The notes under the pieces were generated by a model, which had not been told where the DNA came from, made no database searches, and worked only from the letters and a program-made list of their open reading frames with translations. Shown in pieces: positions 1 to 9,940 of a stretch of 42,195 nt of DNA (the first letter of the stretch is position 1; the number at the start of each line of letters is the position of its first letter). The translations under genes were made by a program, and so were the position numbers. Where the stretch lies: NCBI GenBank assembly GCA_023262965.1, contig JALQXX010000008.1, positions 1-42,195 on the forward strand, written 5' to 3'. The DNA is from Candidatus Marinamargulisbacteria bacterium (GTDB lineage Bacteria > Margulisbacteria > Marinamargulisbacteria > UBA817).

Positions 1-2
1 TA

Positions 3-176
3 AGAGTCTCAACATCACAAGTACAATCTTCGCCAAAACCTCTTGTTGCATCCAGCAAAGACAAATTCGAAAGTCAGATCGTAAAGAGCGTCATAGATGA
101 TCTCGTAAACGATGTCGCAGCCAGAGTCGCAAGCCCCAGCGATCCCGCCGAAGACGACGTAAATTGGTGGCTCTAG
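3..176 (+). CDS. C-terminal end of an unknown protein (partial)
   Basis: An open frame runs from the window edge to a TAG at 174-176 with no internal stop, about 57 residues. The residues visible are serine/valine rich, then an amphipathic stretch (SQIVKSVIDDLVNDVAARV) and an acidic tail ending in NWWL. It converges on recG with only 21 bases between the two stop codons. I do not recognise the family. Its start lies outside the window. The lack of stops and the protein-like residue pattern support a real gene end, but the fragment is short. Confidence 0.5.
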   Translation, partial: RVSTSQVQSSPKPLVASSKDKFESQIVKSVIDDLVNDVAARVASPSDPAEDDVNWWL

Positions 177-197
177 CCCCCCCCAAAGCCCATCCCG

Positions 198-2246
198 CTA
201 GTTCAACAGAGCAGCGGAAATGGGCTGGCCGGAACGAACGCCGTCAATCACAGGGGCATACACCGTCGGTTGGCTCAGCATATGATCGCAGATTGTGGTA
301 ATGCGCTCCAGCTGGTCCACGGCGGTACTATCGGCAAAGCGAAACACCAGTTCCCCCGATTGTTGGGTTCCCAGGCAATTACCGGGCCCCCGGATCGCCA
401 AGTCCCTTTGGGCCAACTCAAAACCGTTTGTGGTTGCCGCCATCGCTGCCAATCGCTGGTTGGCGTCCTCTGTGCGGGGCGAACTCACCAAAAAACAATA
501 GGATTGATGGACGCCCCGCCCCACACGGCCCCGTAACTGATGCAATTGCGATAACCCAAATCGCTCCGCATTCATAATCACCATCACAGTCGCATTGGGC
601 ACATCAATCCCTACCTCAATTACCGTTGTGGCCACCAAAATGGCCATTGCATTCGCCGCAAAACGTTCCATCACCGCTTGCTTGTCTGCCAATGGCATTT
701 TGCCATGCAACAATCCCACCGATACCGTATCAAACCGCGTGGCCAATTCATGGAAACCATCCACCGCCGGCTGCACATTTTCCAAGTGATCCGATGACTC
801 AATTAACGGATACACCACATACGCTTGACGACCCGCCGCCACCTCACGCGCTATGAATGCATACACGTCCATCACCTGCGTCATGGCAACGACATGGGTT
901 TTGGGGGGCTGCCGACCTGGTGGCAATGCGTCAATGGTATCGTGATCCAAATCCCCGTAATGCGTTAACATTAAAGTCCGTGGAATCGGGGTCGCCGACA
1001 TGAATACGCAATGCGGCACCGCATCCGATTTTTCCAATAATTGCTGACGCTGAAACACCCCAAATCGGTGCTGTTCATCAATAATCACCATCGCCAATTG
1101 CGTAATCGTCACCCCCTCCTGAATCAAGGCATGCGTGCCCACAACAATCATCGGGGCATCCCCCGCCAATGCCGCCATTACCTCACGCCGCTCCGCCTTG
1201 GACTGCTGCCCCTTCAACAACCCAATCGACACCGTCTTGCAACGTCGCGATAGCGTTAGGTAATGCTGATCCGCTAATAGCTCCGTCGGCACCAAAAACG
1301 CCGCCTTATACCCGCATTCCACCGCCGCTAACGCCGCTAAAATCGCTATATCGGTTTTGCCCGACCCCACATCACCCTGAATTAACCGAAACACCGGATG
1401 CCCACGGGCAATATCCGCCTGAATCCGTGACCATACCCGTGACTGCGCGCCCGTTAACGCATACGGTAAGGCCTGTATGTACGCCCGCGTTAACGATCCC
1501 GAATCCGGCGGGGTTAATCGATACATCGATACCTGTGCTCGTACCGCCGCATGCTGCTGCCGCCGCGGCAATAGGTAACACACCAACTCATCAAACCCCA
1601 ATCGCGCCATTGCCGCCGTTACCTGACTCACATCACAGGGAAAATGCAAATACGATAAGGCATTCTGAATCGTCAACACCCCCTGCGATTCCACCATCGC
1701 CGCTGGCATTAAATCGGTTATCGGCAAGGATCGCTGAAACAATCGTATAATCCCCCATATCAATCGATTAGGCACCCCGCGAATGGGCGAATAATGCGGA
1801 AATACACGGCCGTGACCCGTTAGGGCCAAATCGGCATACCATTCAAAATCCGTCACCTGAAAGGCCTCTCCGTATGCATCGGTTTCGAAGGTGCCCGTTA
1901 GCACCACCCAGGGCCGCCCCTGACGGGGCTTGGATGCGTACTGTTGGTTAAACCAGCGCACCGGCACCGTTATTCGCTCCAATTGTAACGTAGCATTGTA
2001 TACCACCAACCGATCCTTAACCGGATGCTGACGAATACCCATTAACTGCCCCACCAAGGTGTACACCTGCTTGGCTTGGCGATCCAGTGGCAATGTGCGT
2101 AACCGCAGGGTATACCGCAATGGCCGATGCAGCAAAAAATCACGCCCCGTAACCAACCCCTGACGCCGCAAGATCCCCATCTGCTGCGACGATACCACCT
2201 GCCGAATCAATCGCTCGGCAATGGCGTCGTCATACCGAAACAGCAT
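198..2246 (-). CDS. recG: ATP-dependent DNA helicase RecG
   Basis: RecG is a superfamily 2 helicase that remodels stalled replication forks and branch-migrates Holliday junctions. The 682-residue length is normal for the family. An N-terminal wedge/OB-like region lies at about 55-135, a Walker A GDVGSGKT at 291-298, the DEQH box at 390-393 followed by RFGVFQRQQ, motif III SATPIPRTL, and the C-terminal helicase lobe with TTVIEVGIDVPNA and QLRGRVGRG. Its start overlaps the ribD stop by 17 bases and has no clear ribosome binding site, so translation is probably coupled to ribD. It is the last gene of the leuC-to-recG unit. Identification is secure. Confidence 0.97.
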   Translation of the reverse strand: MLFRYDDAIAERLIRQVVSSQQMGILRRQGLVTGRDFLLHRPLRYTLRLRTLPLDRQAKQVYTLVGQLMGIRQHPVKDRLVVYNATLQLERITVPVRWFNQQYASKPRQGRPWVVLTGTFETDAYGEAFQVTDFEWYADLALTGHGRVFPHYSPIRGVPNRLIWGIIRLFQRSLPITDLMPAAMVESQGVLTIQNALSYLHFPCDVSQVTAAMARLGFDELVCYLLPRRQQHAAVRAQVSMYRLTPPDSGSLTRAYIQALPYALTGAQSRVWSRIQADIARGHPVFRLIQGDVGSGKTDIAILAALAAVECGYKAAFLVPTELLADQHYLTLSRRCKTVSIGLLKGQQSKAERREVMAALAGDAPMIVVGTHALIQEGVTITQLAMVIIDEQHRFGVFQRQQLLEKSDAVPHCVFMSATPIPRTLMLTHYGDLDHDTIDALPPGRQPPKTHVVAMTQVMDVYAFIAREVAAGRQAYVVYPLIESSDHLENVQPAVDGFHELATRFDTVSVGLLHGKMPLADKQAVMERFAANAMAILVATTVIEVGIDVPNATVMVIMNAERFGLSQLHQLRGRVGRGVHQSYCFLVSSPRTEDANQRLAAMAATTNGFELAQRDLAIRGPGNCLGTQQSGELVFRFADSTAVDQLERITTICDHMLSQPTVYAPVIDGVRSGQPISAALLN

Positions 2247-3351
2247 AGGCGTTGGTATACACCATCACAGCATCATTCCCATAAGCCGTCACCGATTGCA
2301 AGGTCAATTGCATGGGGGAAGCCTCATACACAAAGGGTACCGCCTGCTCCGACCCCAACACCTGGGGGACTTTTGTAATCCACAATTCATCAAAGGCACC
2401 CGCCGCAAAAATAGACGCAAATATCCCCGCCCCTCCTTCAACAAGAACGGCCTGCACCCCCCGGTCATACAAGGTCCGCCATATCGCCCGCCAATTCGCT
2501 GCCTTATCCGCGGTTAACACCGTGTACACCCGCAAGCGCGGATGCGGTGGCAACCCCTTCCCGTCCCCACCCCCAGCCGGAGCAAAATCAGCCGGGGCAA
2601 AAATCGCCACCTCACGCCCCGCATCCAGGGCCGTAGTCACCCAGGGCCCCACCTGATTGTGGGGGTCCACCACCCCAATTAAGGGTTGACGCAGCGATTC
2701 CCCCATCCCCCGAACCGATAAGCGCGGCTGATCCGTCACAATGGTATTTGATCCCACACAAATCGCCTGCACCCGCGCCCGTAACGCATGCACCAAGGCC
2801 AAGGACGCCGCCCCCGAAATATACCGCAAGCCCTGCCGATCCGGCGCAATAAACCCATCCAGACTCACGGCCGCTTTAACATACACAAAGGGCCGCTTTT
2901 GCGTATGAAAGGTGTAAAACGCCTTAATCAGATCCCGACCGGCTTCAGGCATGGCATTGGGCAACACCGCCAAGCCACGTGCCCGCAATATCGGTGCCGC
3001 CCGACCCGATACCACCGGGTTTGGATCATCCACCGCCCAAATAACCCGCGCAATACCCGCCGCAATAATCGCCTCAACACAGGGCCCGGTTTTGCCGTGA
3101 TGCACGCAGGGCTCTAAGGTAATCACTAGCGTTGCCCCCTCACACAACGCCCCCGCACCCCGCAAAGCCACCACCTCGGCGTGATCGCCGCCATGCACCC
3201 GGTGATACCCCTCCCCCACCATCACCCCATCCCGCAATACCACCGCCCCCACCACCGGATTGGGATACTGCCCTTGTTCAATGCCCGCCGTACGGGCCAA
3301 CAGATCGGTTAAATGCTGCCTCTCGGTAGCGGTTATGGGCGCAGTCACCAT
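2230..3351 (-). CDS. ribD: Riboflavin biosynthesis protein RibD (deaminase/reductase)
   Basis: A bifunctional enzyme for riboflavin synthesis: the N-terminal zinc deaminase and the C-terminal NADPH reductase perform the second and third steps from GTP. The 373 residues fit the family. The deaminase shows NPVVGAVVL, the zinc-binding HAEVVAL and EPCVHHGKTGPC. The reductase half starts near YVKAAVSLDGFIA and contains VEGGAGIFASIF. ATG at 3351 is preceded by GGGGAGAC; GTG at 3348 would give better spacing, so the start could be one codon later. The gene overlaps the upstream pseudokinase by 7 bases and recG by 17. No other rib gene is visible in the window. Confidence 0.95.
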   Translation of the reverse strand: MVTAPITATERQHLTDLLARTAGIEQGQYPNPVVGAVVLRDGVMVGEGYHRVHGGDHAEVVALRGAGALCEGATLVITLEPCVHHGKTGPCVEAIIAAGIARVIWAVDDPNPVVSGRAAPILRARGLAVLPNAMPEAGRDLIKAFYTFHTQKRPFVYVKAAVSLDGFIAPDRQGLRYISGAASLALVHALRARVQAICVGSNTIVTDQPRLSVRGMGESLRQPLIGVVDPHNQVGPWVTTALDAGREVAIFAPADFAPAGGGDGKGLPPHPRLRVYTVLTADKAANWRAIWRTLYDRGVQAVLVEGGAGIFASIFAAGAFDELWITKVPQVLGSEQAVPFVYEASPMQLTLQSVTAYGNDAVMVYTNAYAVSV

Positions 3352-5030
3352 GTCTCCCCATTCACACGAATGCCAATAGTAGACGCTTGATGAATAATAA
3401 ACACCTGCTGAAAATAATCCCCTGCCGATAGTATTTCATCCGCCAACACATGCTGTTGCTGATCCGCTGTTTTCTCTAGAATTTCAACCCGACTCATTGC
3501 CGCTGTTTGTGGCATCTCAAACGATACCCGTACATTGCGAAAATCATCGTCCAATAACCCCAAATCATCCACAATCATCGGACTCCCCTTACTCACCGTT
3601 ACTTGAATCGTACCTGTATCAAACATGTATTGATTGGGCAATGGAATCTGCGACACAATATAGCCCTCCGGAACCGTTAACGATGGCACCTCATCCGTTA
3701 CCGTCACCGTAATGCCCGAACCACCCAAAATAACCGGTACGTCCGCCATACTCTTGCGGATCAACGATGGCACCATAACCTCTTGCTGCCCCTTCGATAC
3801 CACCATTGTTAACGCACGCCCCTGCTTAATATGCCGCCCTCCCGGAGGCTCACTGCGAATCACATGCCCATCAGGCACCTGTGAATGATGATTATAAGTG
3901 ACCTGCGCCACCCGTAATTGCAAATCACTCACGGCCTGTTTGGCGTCGGCCAATGGCATCCCCGCCATATTGGGCACCGTCACCACATCGTATTGCGTAA
4001 AATAATAGCCGTAGGCCATATACCCTACAATCCCCAGGGCCATAACGGCCACCACATTCAATACCACCGCTGCATACCGCAGCCGACGCTTTTTTTTGAC
4101 CAACCGAATATCGGCATCAAACCCCTGGCCCGGATCCACTGTATACCGCAATGGCTCCGGCTGAATCGGGGCCTTCCCCGTCAACACCGATTCAATCGTC
4201 CGAAACGACTGCCATCGCTTTTGCGGATCAAACATCAGACACTTCATAATAAAAAAGTTCAAGTTATCACTGACCTTCGGATTCACCCGCTGACACGGAT
4301 CCGGCCCCCGCATTAATGCCATCTTCAATCCCAAAATGGTTCGCGCCTTGGGGTATGGGTACTGTAAGGTGACCAAATAATGCGCCAAAACCCCAAATCC
4401 ATACACATCGGTCAGCGTGTTACGGGAGCCCGATTTTAAAAACTCCGGCGCAAAAAACACCGCTGCAGGCAACCGGTCTACCTGTCCCGCTGCCCATTCA
4501 AACCCCATCGACACCAGCATCGGTGGCCCCAATACCACACGCCCCTGCGCTGTTACAAAAATAGTCGCCATATCAAACCCCGCAAAGGGCCGATGATACC
4601 GCTCCATCGCCGCCAAAATTGTGGCCACTTGCCGCAGTAACGCCATCCGTTTGTCCGATGACTCGGGATCATTCGTCAACCCCTTTACATACGTCTCCAA
4701 GGGGACCAAGGGCTCCCCTGCATGATAGTAAATCCCGTATAAATCGTGACCATCATAGGCCATGTCCATCAAATGAAATACCCCCTCAATGGGCTCGTAC
4801 AAATAATGTTGCCAGGTCTCTAAACACACCGTCACGTTTGTTGGCGTCGCCAATGCGGGTGATATATGCGCTATATACACCGCCCGATCGGATTGGCTAT
4901 CCCACCCCTCATACAAGGTATAAAAGGAACTATCATATAACCGCTCTTGAATTATATATCGTGATCGAATTGCTGTGTTTTTTGAAGTGTCAGTGTCCAT
5001 ACATCCTGCCCGCTTGGGTAAATTACCCAT
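3345..5030 (-). CDS. Membrane PASTA-domain protein with a degenerate Ser/Thr kinase fold (pseudokinase)
   Basis: Architecture: cytoplasmic kinase-like domain (about 24-285), a basic stretch KKKRRLR, one transmembrane helix (about 317-343), two PASTA domains (about 346-413 and 415-481) and a further extracytoplasmic tail. This is the PknB/PrkC layout, in which PASTA domains sense muropeptides or lipid II. Seen in the sequence: the glycine-rich loop is lost, the VAIK lysine is alanine (A54), HRD reads HRP (146-148) with the following lysine and asparagine also changed, and DFG reads GPP (168-170). Structural landmarks DVYGFGVLAHYL and the late arginine (DPQKRW) remain. I infer a catalytically dead receptor or scaffold. 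ATG at 5000 (Met11) is an alternative start with less overlap with the propeller gene upstream. Confidence 0.85.
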   Translation of the reverse strand: MGNLPKRAGCMDTDTSKNTAIRSRYIIQERLYDSSFYTLYEGWDSQSDRAVYIAHISPALATPTNVTVCLETWQHYLYEPIEGVFHLMDMAYDGHDLYGIYYHAGEPLVPLETYVKGLTNDPESSDKRMALLRQVATILAAMERYHRPFAGFDMATIFVTAQGRVVLGPPMLVSMGFEWAAGQVDRLPAAVFFAPEFLKSGSRNTLTDVYGFGVLAHYLVTLQYPYPKARTILGLKMALMRGPDPCQRVNPKVSDNLNFFIMKCLMFDPQKRWQSFRTIESVLTGKAPIQPEPLRYTVDPGQGFDADIRLVKKKRRLRYAAVVLNVVAVMALGIVGYMAYGYYFTQYDVVTVPNMAGMPLADAKQAVSDLQLRVAQVTYNHHSQVPDGHVIRSEPPGGRHIKQGRALTMVVSKGQQEVMVPSLIRKSMADVPVILGGSGITVTVTDEVPSLTVPEGYIVSQIPLPNQYMFDTGTIQVTVSKGSPMIVDDLGLLDDDFRNVRVSFEMPQTAAMSRVEILEKTADQQQHVLADEILSAGDYFQQVFIIHQASTIGIRVNGETW

Positions 5031-5908
5031 ACCGTGTTGCCAACACGATACGCATAATCAATGATATCGTAATTTTGGGTTGCCGTAAATTCATAATGGG
5101 TCAATCCCTCCGGGGATATTGCCGTTAATTGACTGTCATTTCGATACATAAACTGCGATTTTTGCGGACCATTGACCGGTATCAAAACCGGCCCCACATT
5201 GGCCGATATCACCCGATTGCGATAGTCACGCAACTCCCGATGACGGGGACCCGCCAATTCCATGAGGGTTGATGTGGCCGCCACCAACCGCAAGCCATCG
5301 GTTAATTCAATGTGGTCGTGCGTGGTGGTGTGGTACATGTATCGCGCCGTGTCTGTCCAAAAAAACACCCATTCCCCATTGGTAATCGGATCGGTCACCG
5401 CCCCTCGAATCGGTAATGGCCGGGTCCAATCACCCGTCACACGGTCCAATACCCACCATTGCTCACCCGATTGCACCCATACCGCATCCCCCACCGTCAC
5501 CACATTCTTATACCCCGTCACCTGCCGCTCCCACTGCGTGTACCCATTAAAAAAATCCAGCCCCATCAACCGGCCATCCATCCTAGCCACCACAATAACA
5601 GGATACCCAATGGCCATACGATTCACGCCAGCCAATGGCCGCTGCCACATCACCCGCCGTCGCGTTAGATCAATCCCCTGAATCACCGTATCGCCATACA
5701 CAATCGCATGATTAAAGGCCACCACCAGGCCCCAACTGGCGGCATCCACCCCAACGCACCATCCCTTTTTGGGCGCAACCCGCTGCTCGCAAAAGCGGCC
5801 TTCGATTAACCGATAGACACTATCCCGATACCCCCCCGCATAATCCGCTGCCTGCAGCGTCCCCACCATCACAAGGACCATCCCCACAATGGCCCACACA
5901 CCCATCAC
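4952..5908 (-). CDS. Exported PQQ-like beta-propeller protein
   Basis: A 318-residue protein with an N-terminal signal sequence (hydrophobic residues about 5-18, cleavage likely after LQA-A). It has repeated blades of the outer-membrane BamB/PQQ-dehydrogenase propeller type, for example GIDLTRRRVMWQRPL, GLDFFNGYTQWERQV and WVLDRVTGDWTRPL, the usual 'variable, then W' pattern. Probably periplasmic or secreted. It sits between an S1 protein gene and the PASTA pseudokinase and overlaps the latter, so it may act with that receptor; this is inference from context. GTG at 5908 abuts the upstream stop; ATG at 5905 is equally possible. Exact function unknown. Confidence 0.7.
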   Translation of the reverse strand: MMGVWAIVGMVLVMVGTLQAADYAGGYRDSVYRLIEGRFCEQRVAPKKGWCVGVDAASWGLVVAFNHAIVYGDTVIQGIDLTRRRVMWQRPLAGVNRMAIGYPVIVVARMDGRLMGLDFFNGYTQWERQVTGYKNVVTVGDAVWVQSGEQWWVLDRVTGDWTRPLPIRGAVTDPITNGEWVFFWTDTARYMYHTTTHDHIELTDGLRLVAATSTLMELAGPRHRELRDYRNRVISANVGPVLIPVNGPQKSQFMYRNDSQLTAISPEGLTHYEFTATQNYDIIDYAYRVGNTVWVIYPSGQDVWTLTLQKTQQFDHDI

Positions 5909-6325
5909 TTAATATTTTTTCTTGGCGATGCCCTGTTTCTTTTTGAGATTTCGACGAATATCCACTTGCTTTTCGTCCGATCGCTTTAAAAACCGGTTTA
6001 ATACATCTTCAAACTCTTTGTTTTCGGATGATGATCGTATAAACAAGGCCTTTTTGGGAGCCTGCTCTTTGGCTTTCTTAAGCGAAAACTCCAATTTATT
6101 TTTCTTGTTGCGCCCCAACACCTTAACCGATATCTTCTCACCAATACGTACATATTTATTAATATTCGTTACAAATTCGTTGGCCACCTCGGATATGTGC
6201 ACCAGCCCCTCTTCCCCCGTCTTGCACCGAACAAACACCCCAAATTCGGCAATGTTGGTTACTTCAACATCAATAATGTTCCCGGGCTCTAACAATGGAT
6301 TATCGGGATTGGTGGGTTTATTCAT
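5909..6325 (-). CDS. S1-domain RNA-binding protein (YabR-like)
   Basis: A 138-residue protein with one S1 RNA-binding domain at about 15-80: PGNIIDVEVTNIAEFGVFV, EEGLVHISEVANEF and GEKISVKVLGRN are typical. A lysine-rich tail follows, ending KKKQGIAKKKY. The start at ATG 6325 is supported by an upstream GGGGAG; an in-frame start at 6361 would add 12 unlikely residues and more overlap. The gene overlaps the end of divIC. In Firmicutes a similar S1 protein (YabR) is encoded directly after divIC, so this arrangement looks conserved. The RNA target is unknown. Confidence 0.85.
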   Translation of the reverse strand: MNKPTNPDNPLLEPGNIIDVEVTNIAEFGVFVRCKTGEEGLVHISEVANEFVTNINKYVRIGEKISVKVLGRNKKNKLEFSLKKAKEQAPKKALFIRSSSENKEFEDVLNRFLKRSDEKQVDIRRNLKKKQGIAKKKY

Positions 6326-6560
6326 GATTGTCTCCCCGAAATAAATACACGGTTTCACCATCTTTAATCATGTGAAATCGTTCTCGGGATAAGCGCTCCC
6401 ATTCTAGTGGATCGTTCAATCGATTGGCTAGTGTTGTCATCTGGTTATATCTCGTTGTAATAATGTCATATTGGTTCTTTTTAATACGGTACTCCTGTTG
6501 AAATGTATTGTATCGGAAAAACGCCGTAATTCCAACAACGATTGCATAACCCAATAGCAC
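6318..6560 (-). CDS. Septum formation initiator family protein (DivIC/FtsB-like)
   Basis: A small bitopic membrane protein of the cell-division complex: an N-terminal hydrophobic segment, a coiled-coil region (about 20-48) and the family's C-terminal motif ERLSRERFHMIKDGETVYLF. DivIC/FtsB bridges FtsL and FtsQ at the septum. Position directly after enolase is common in proteobacteria (eno-ftsB). The start is unsettled: the GTG at 6560 lacks a ribosome binding site and cuts the hydrophobic segment short. The frame is open back to the enolase stop at 6604 and would add LFIITGFFSLLSCV, but no ATG, GTG or TTG occurs there. Confidence 0.8.
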   Translation of the reverse strand: MLLGYAIVVGITAFFRYNTFQQEYRIKKNQYDIITTRYNQMTTLANRLNDPLEWERLSRERFHMIKDGETVYLFRGDNHE

Positions 6561-6603
6561 ACACGATAACAGCGAAAAAAAAACCGGTAATAATGAACAG
6601 ATT

Positions 6604-7905
<1,302 letters not shown>

Positions 7906-7915
7906 TTACTCCTTT

Positions 7916-8515
7916 TTACCATGAAAAATACGGCAGCGATTTGGCTCGCTCCCGAATAGCCGCTTCCTGGGCCTTTAAAACAATTAATTCATCCCATGTG
8001 CCCGCCAAAAAAGCCTGCTGATGGGCGTCTTTAATGCGCACCGGTAGTGCCGCCATACCCGCTACGGTAACCGTAGCCGCGGCCACATCGATCGTCCACT
8101 GGGTCTGAGGCTGCTGCTGAATCGCATCAGCCAATTGCGCCAATACAGCCGCATCCGCTGTTGCGGTAACAATGCCCAACGATCGACAATTGCCCAAAAA
8201 TATTTCCGCAAACGATGCCCCAATTAACGCCTTAAACCCCGCTCGCCTAATGGCTTGTGGCGCATGTTCTCGTGATGACCCACACCCAAAATTATGATCC
8301 ACCAGCATAATAGATGCCCCGGCATATCGGGGATTGTCCAACGGATGATTGGCTGAATCCCCCTGACGCGCATCATAAAATAAATACGATCCCATTCGAT
8401 CAAACGTAATCTCTTTTAAAAAGCGGGCCGGTACAATTTGGTCGGTATCCACATCGTTTCCCTCGATGGGCACCGCTGTACCGGTAACCCGATGAATGCT
8501 TGCATCAATCATCAT
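7916..8515 (-). CDS. leuD: 3-isopropylmalate dehydratase small subunit
   Basis: Small subunit of isopropylmalate isomerase, which interconverts 2- and 3-isopropylmalate in leucine synthesis. The 199 residues show [15 protein letters not shown] near the start and the swivel-domain motif [15 protein letters not shown]-terminal part fits the longer LeuD type. Start codons ATG-ATG at 8515 and 8512 both fit and overlap the leuC stop by 11 or 8 bases, so subunits are translationally coupled. leuA and leuB are not in the window. Confidence 0.96.
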   Translation of the reverse strand: MMIDASIHRVTGTAVPIEGNDVDTDQIVPARFLKEITFDRMGSYLFYDARQGDSANHPLDNPRYAGASIMLVDHNFGCGSSREHAPQAIRRAGFKALIGASFAEIFLGNCRSLGIVTATADAAVLAQLADAIQQQPQTQWTIDVAAATVTVAGMAALPVRIKDAHQQAFLAGTWDELIVLKAQEAAIRERAKSLPYFSW

Positions 8516-9905
8516 TCAACACCTTTCTTACATCGTACACATGCCCATACACAGCGGCTGTAGCCACCATAGCCGGACTCATCAGCAGCGTACGCCCCGT
8601 TGGACTCCCCTGACGCCCCATAAAATTCCGATTGGATGAGGACGCACATAATTGCCGCCCCTCCAGCCGATCGGTATTCATCGCCAAACACATGGAACAC
8701 CCGGCATGCCGCCACTCGGCTCCGGCTTCAATAAATATACGATCCAATCCCTCCGCTTCGGCCTGACGCGCCACCTGCTGGGACCCCGGCACTACCACCG
8801 CTTTGACCCGCGAATGCACGCGCTTTCCGCGGAATATAGCCGCCGCTTCCCGCAAATCCGATAGGCGCCCATTGGTGCACGACCCAATAAAAGCCACATC
8901 AATCGCCAAAGACTCCGGGGATTGCCCTTCGGTAAACGCCATGAAATCAAAGGCGTCCTGAAACGATTTGGGATCCGCTGCATCCGCCACATGCGGCAGC
9001 GAATCGGAGATCGTAATCGATTGCCCAGGATTAATCCCCCAAGTAATCATGGGTTCAATCGTGTTCCCATCAATCACCCATTCATCATCATATACCGCAT
9101 CCTCATCCGAACGGATGCTTTTCCAGTAAGCTAGCGCGGCATCCCAGTCACGGGGCGCATACTCCCGACCCCGGATGTAGGCAAATGTGGTGTCATCGGG
9201 ATTGATGTACCCGATTCGGGCACCCCCTTCAATACTCATATTGCATATGGTCATACGCCCCTCCATCGACAGAGCCTCAATCACGGCGCCACTGTATTCA
9301 TAGGCATACCCCAAGCCCCCTTTAACCCCCAAATCCGCAATAATGCGCAAAATCACATCTTTGGCATACACACCCCGCTGCAAGGCCCCCTCAATCCGAA
9401 TGCGACGCACCTTCAGTCGGGATAAGGCCATGGTTTGGGTTTCCAGAACATTCCGCACATCGGTGGTGCCAATGCCAAAGGCCAAAGAGCCAAATGCCCC
9501 ATGCGTGGATGTATGCGAATCCCCACAGGCAATCGTCATCCCCGGTTGTGTTAACCCCAACTCCGGGCCAATCATATGCACAATGCCTTGCTTTCCGGAT
9601 GCCATATCCATTAACCGAATCCCAAATTCGCGGGTATTGGCCTCCAAGGTCGCGGCCATTAGCTCTGCCTGGGGATCCGAAAACGGTCGACTAATGCGAT
9701 CCGTCGGTACAATGTGATCCATGGTTGCTATGGTACGATCCGGAAACGCCACCGGTTGCTGCCGTTCCCGCAACGACGCGAAGGCCTGGGGACTTGTCAC
9801 TTCATGCACCAAATGCAAGCCAATCAATAGCTGATCCATCCCCGTAGAAAGTGTTCCCACGGTATGTCGATCCCAAACTTTGTCGTACAACGTGCGCTGT
9901 GACAT
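8505..9905 (-). CDS. leuC: 3-isopropylmalate dehydratase large subunit
   Basis: Aconitase-family [4Fe-4S] subunit of isopropylmalate isomerase, 466 residues as usual. It starts [14 protein letters not shown], the standard family N-terminus, and has [27 protein letters not shown] and the cluster cysteines in SCTNGR and GCSMCLAMN. First gene of the nine-gene minus-strand unit. There is no Shine-Dalgarno sequence; a TACACT box lies 6 bases before the ATG, suggesting a leaderless transcript. Confidence 0.97.
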   Translation of the reverse strand: MSQRTLYDKVWDRHTVGTLSTGMDQLLIGLHLVHEVTSPQAFASLRERQQPVAFPDRTIATMDHIVPTDRISRPFSDPQAELMAATLEANTREFGIRLMDMASGKQGIVHMIGPELGLTQPGMTIACGDSHTSTHGAFGSLAFGIGTTDVRNVLETQTMALSRLKVRRIRIEGALQRGVYAKDVILRIIADLGVKGGLGYAYEYSGAVIEALSMEGRMTICNMSIEGGARIGYINPDDTTFAYIRGREYAPRDWDAALAYWKSIRSDEDAVYDDEWVIDGNTIEPMITWGINPGQSITISDSLPHVADAADPKSFQDAFDFMAFTEGQSPESLAIDVAFIGSCTNGRLSDLREAAAIFRGKRVHSRVKAVVVPGSQQVARQAEAEGLDRIFIEAGAEWRHAGCSMCLAMNTDRLEGRQLCASSSNRNFMGRQGSPTGRTLLMSPAMVATAAVYGHVYDVRKVLNDD

Positions 9906-9911
9906 GTGCTT

Positions 9912-9940
9912 AGTGTACCCTATTTACAGGTGATTGTCAG
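9912..9940 (-). promoter_or_regulatory. Putative promoter of the leuC-recG operon
   Basis: On the minus strand, CTGACA (9935-9940) and TACACT (9912-9917) are separated by 17 bases. The -10 box ends 6 bases before the leuC ATG, so transcription would begin at or within a base or two of the start codon. The same TACACT-to-ATG layout occurs at 33295 and 38049. Confidence 0.5.

Noticed and set aside
1169-1750. 193-codon plus-strand open frame opposite recG
   Set aside because: Proline/threonine-rich shadow of the recG coding strand with no protein-like pattern; recG is certain on the other strand.
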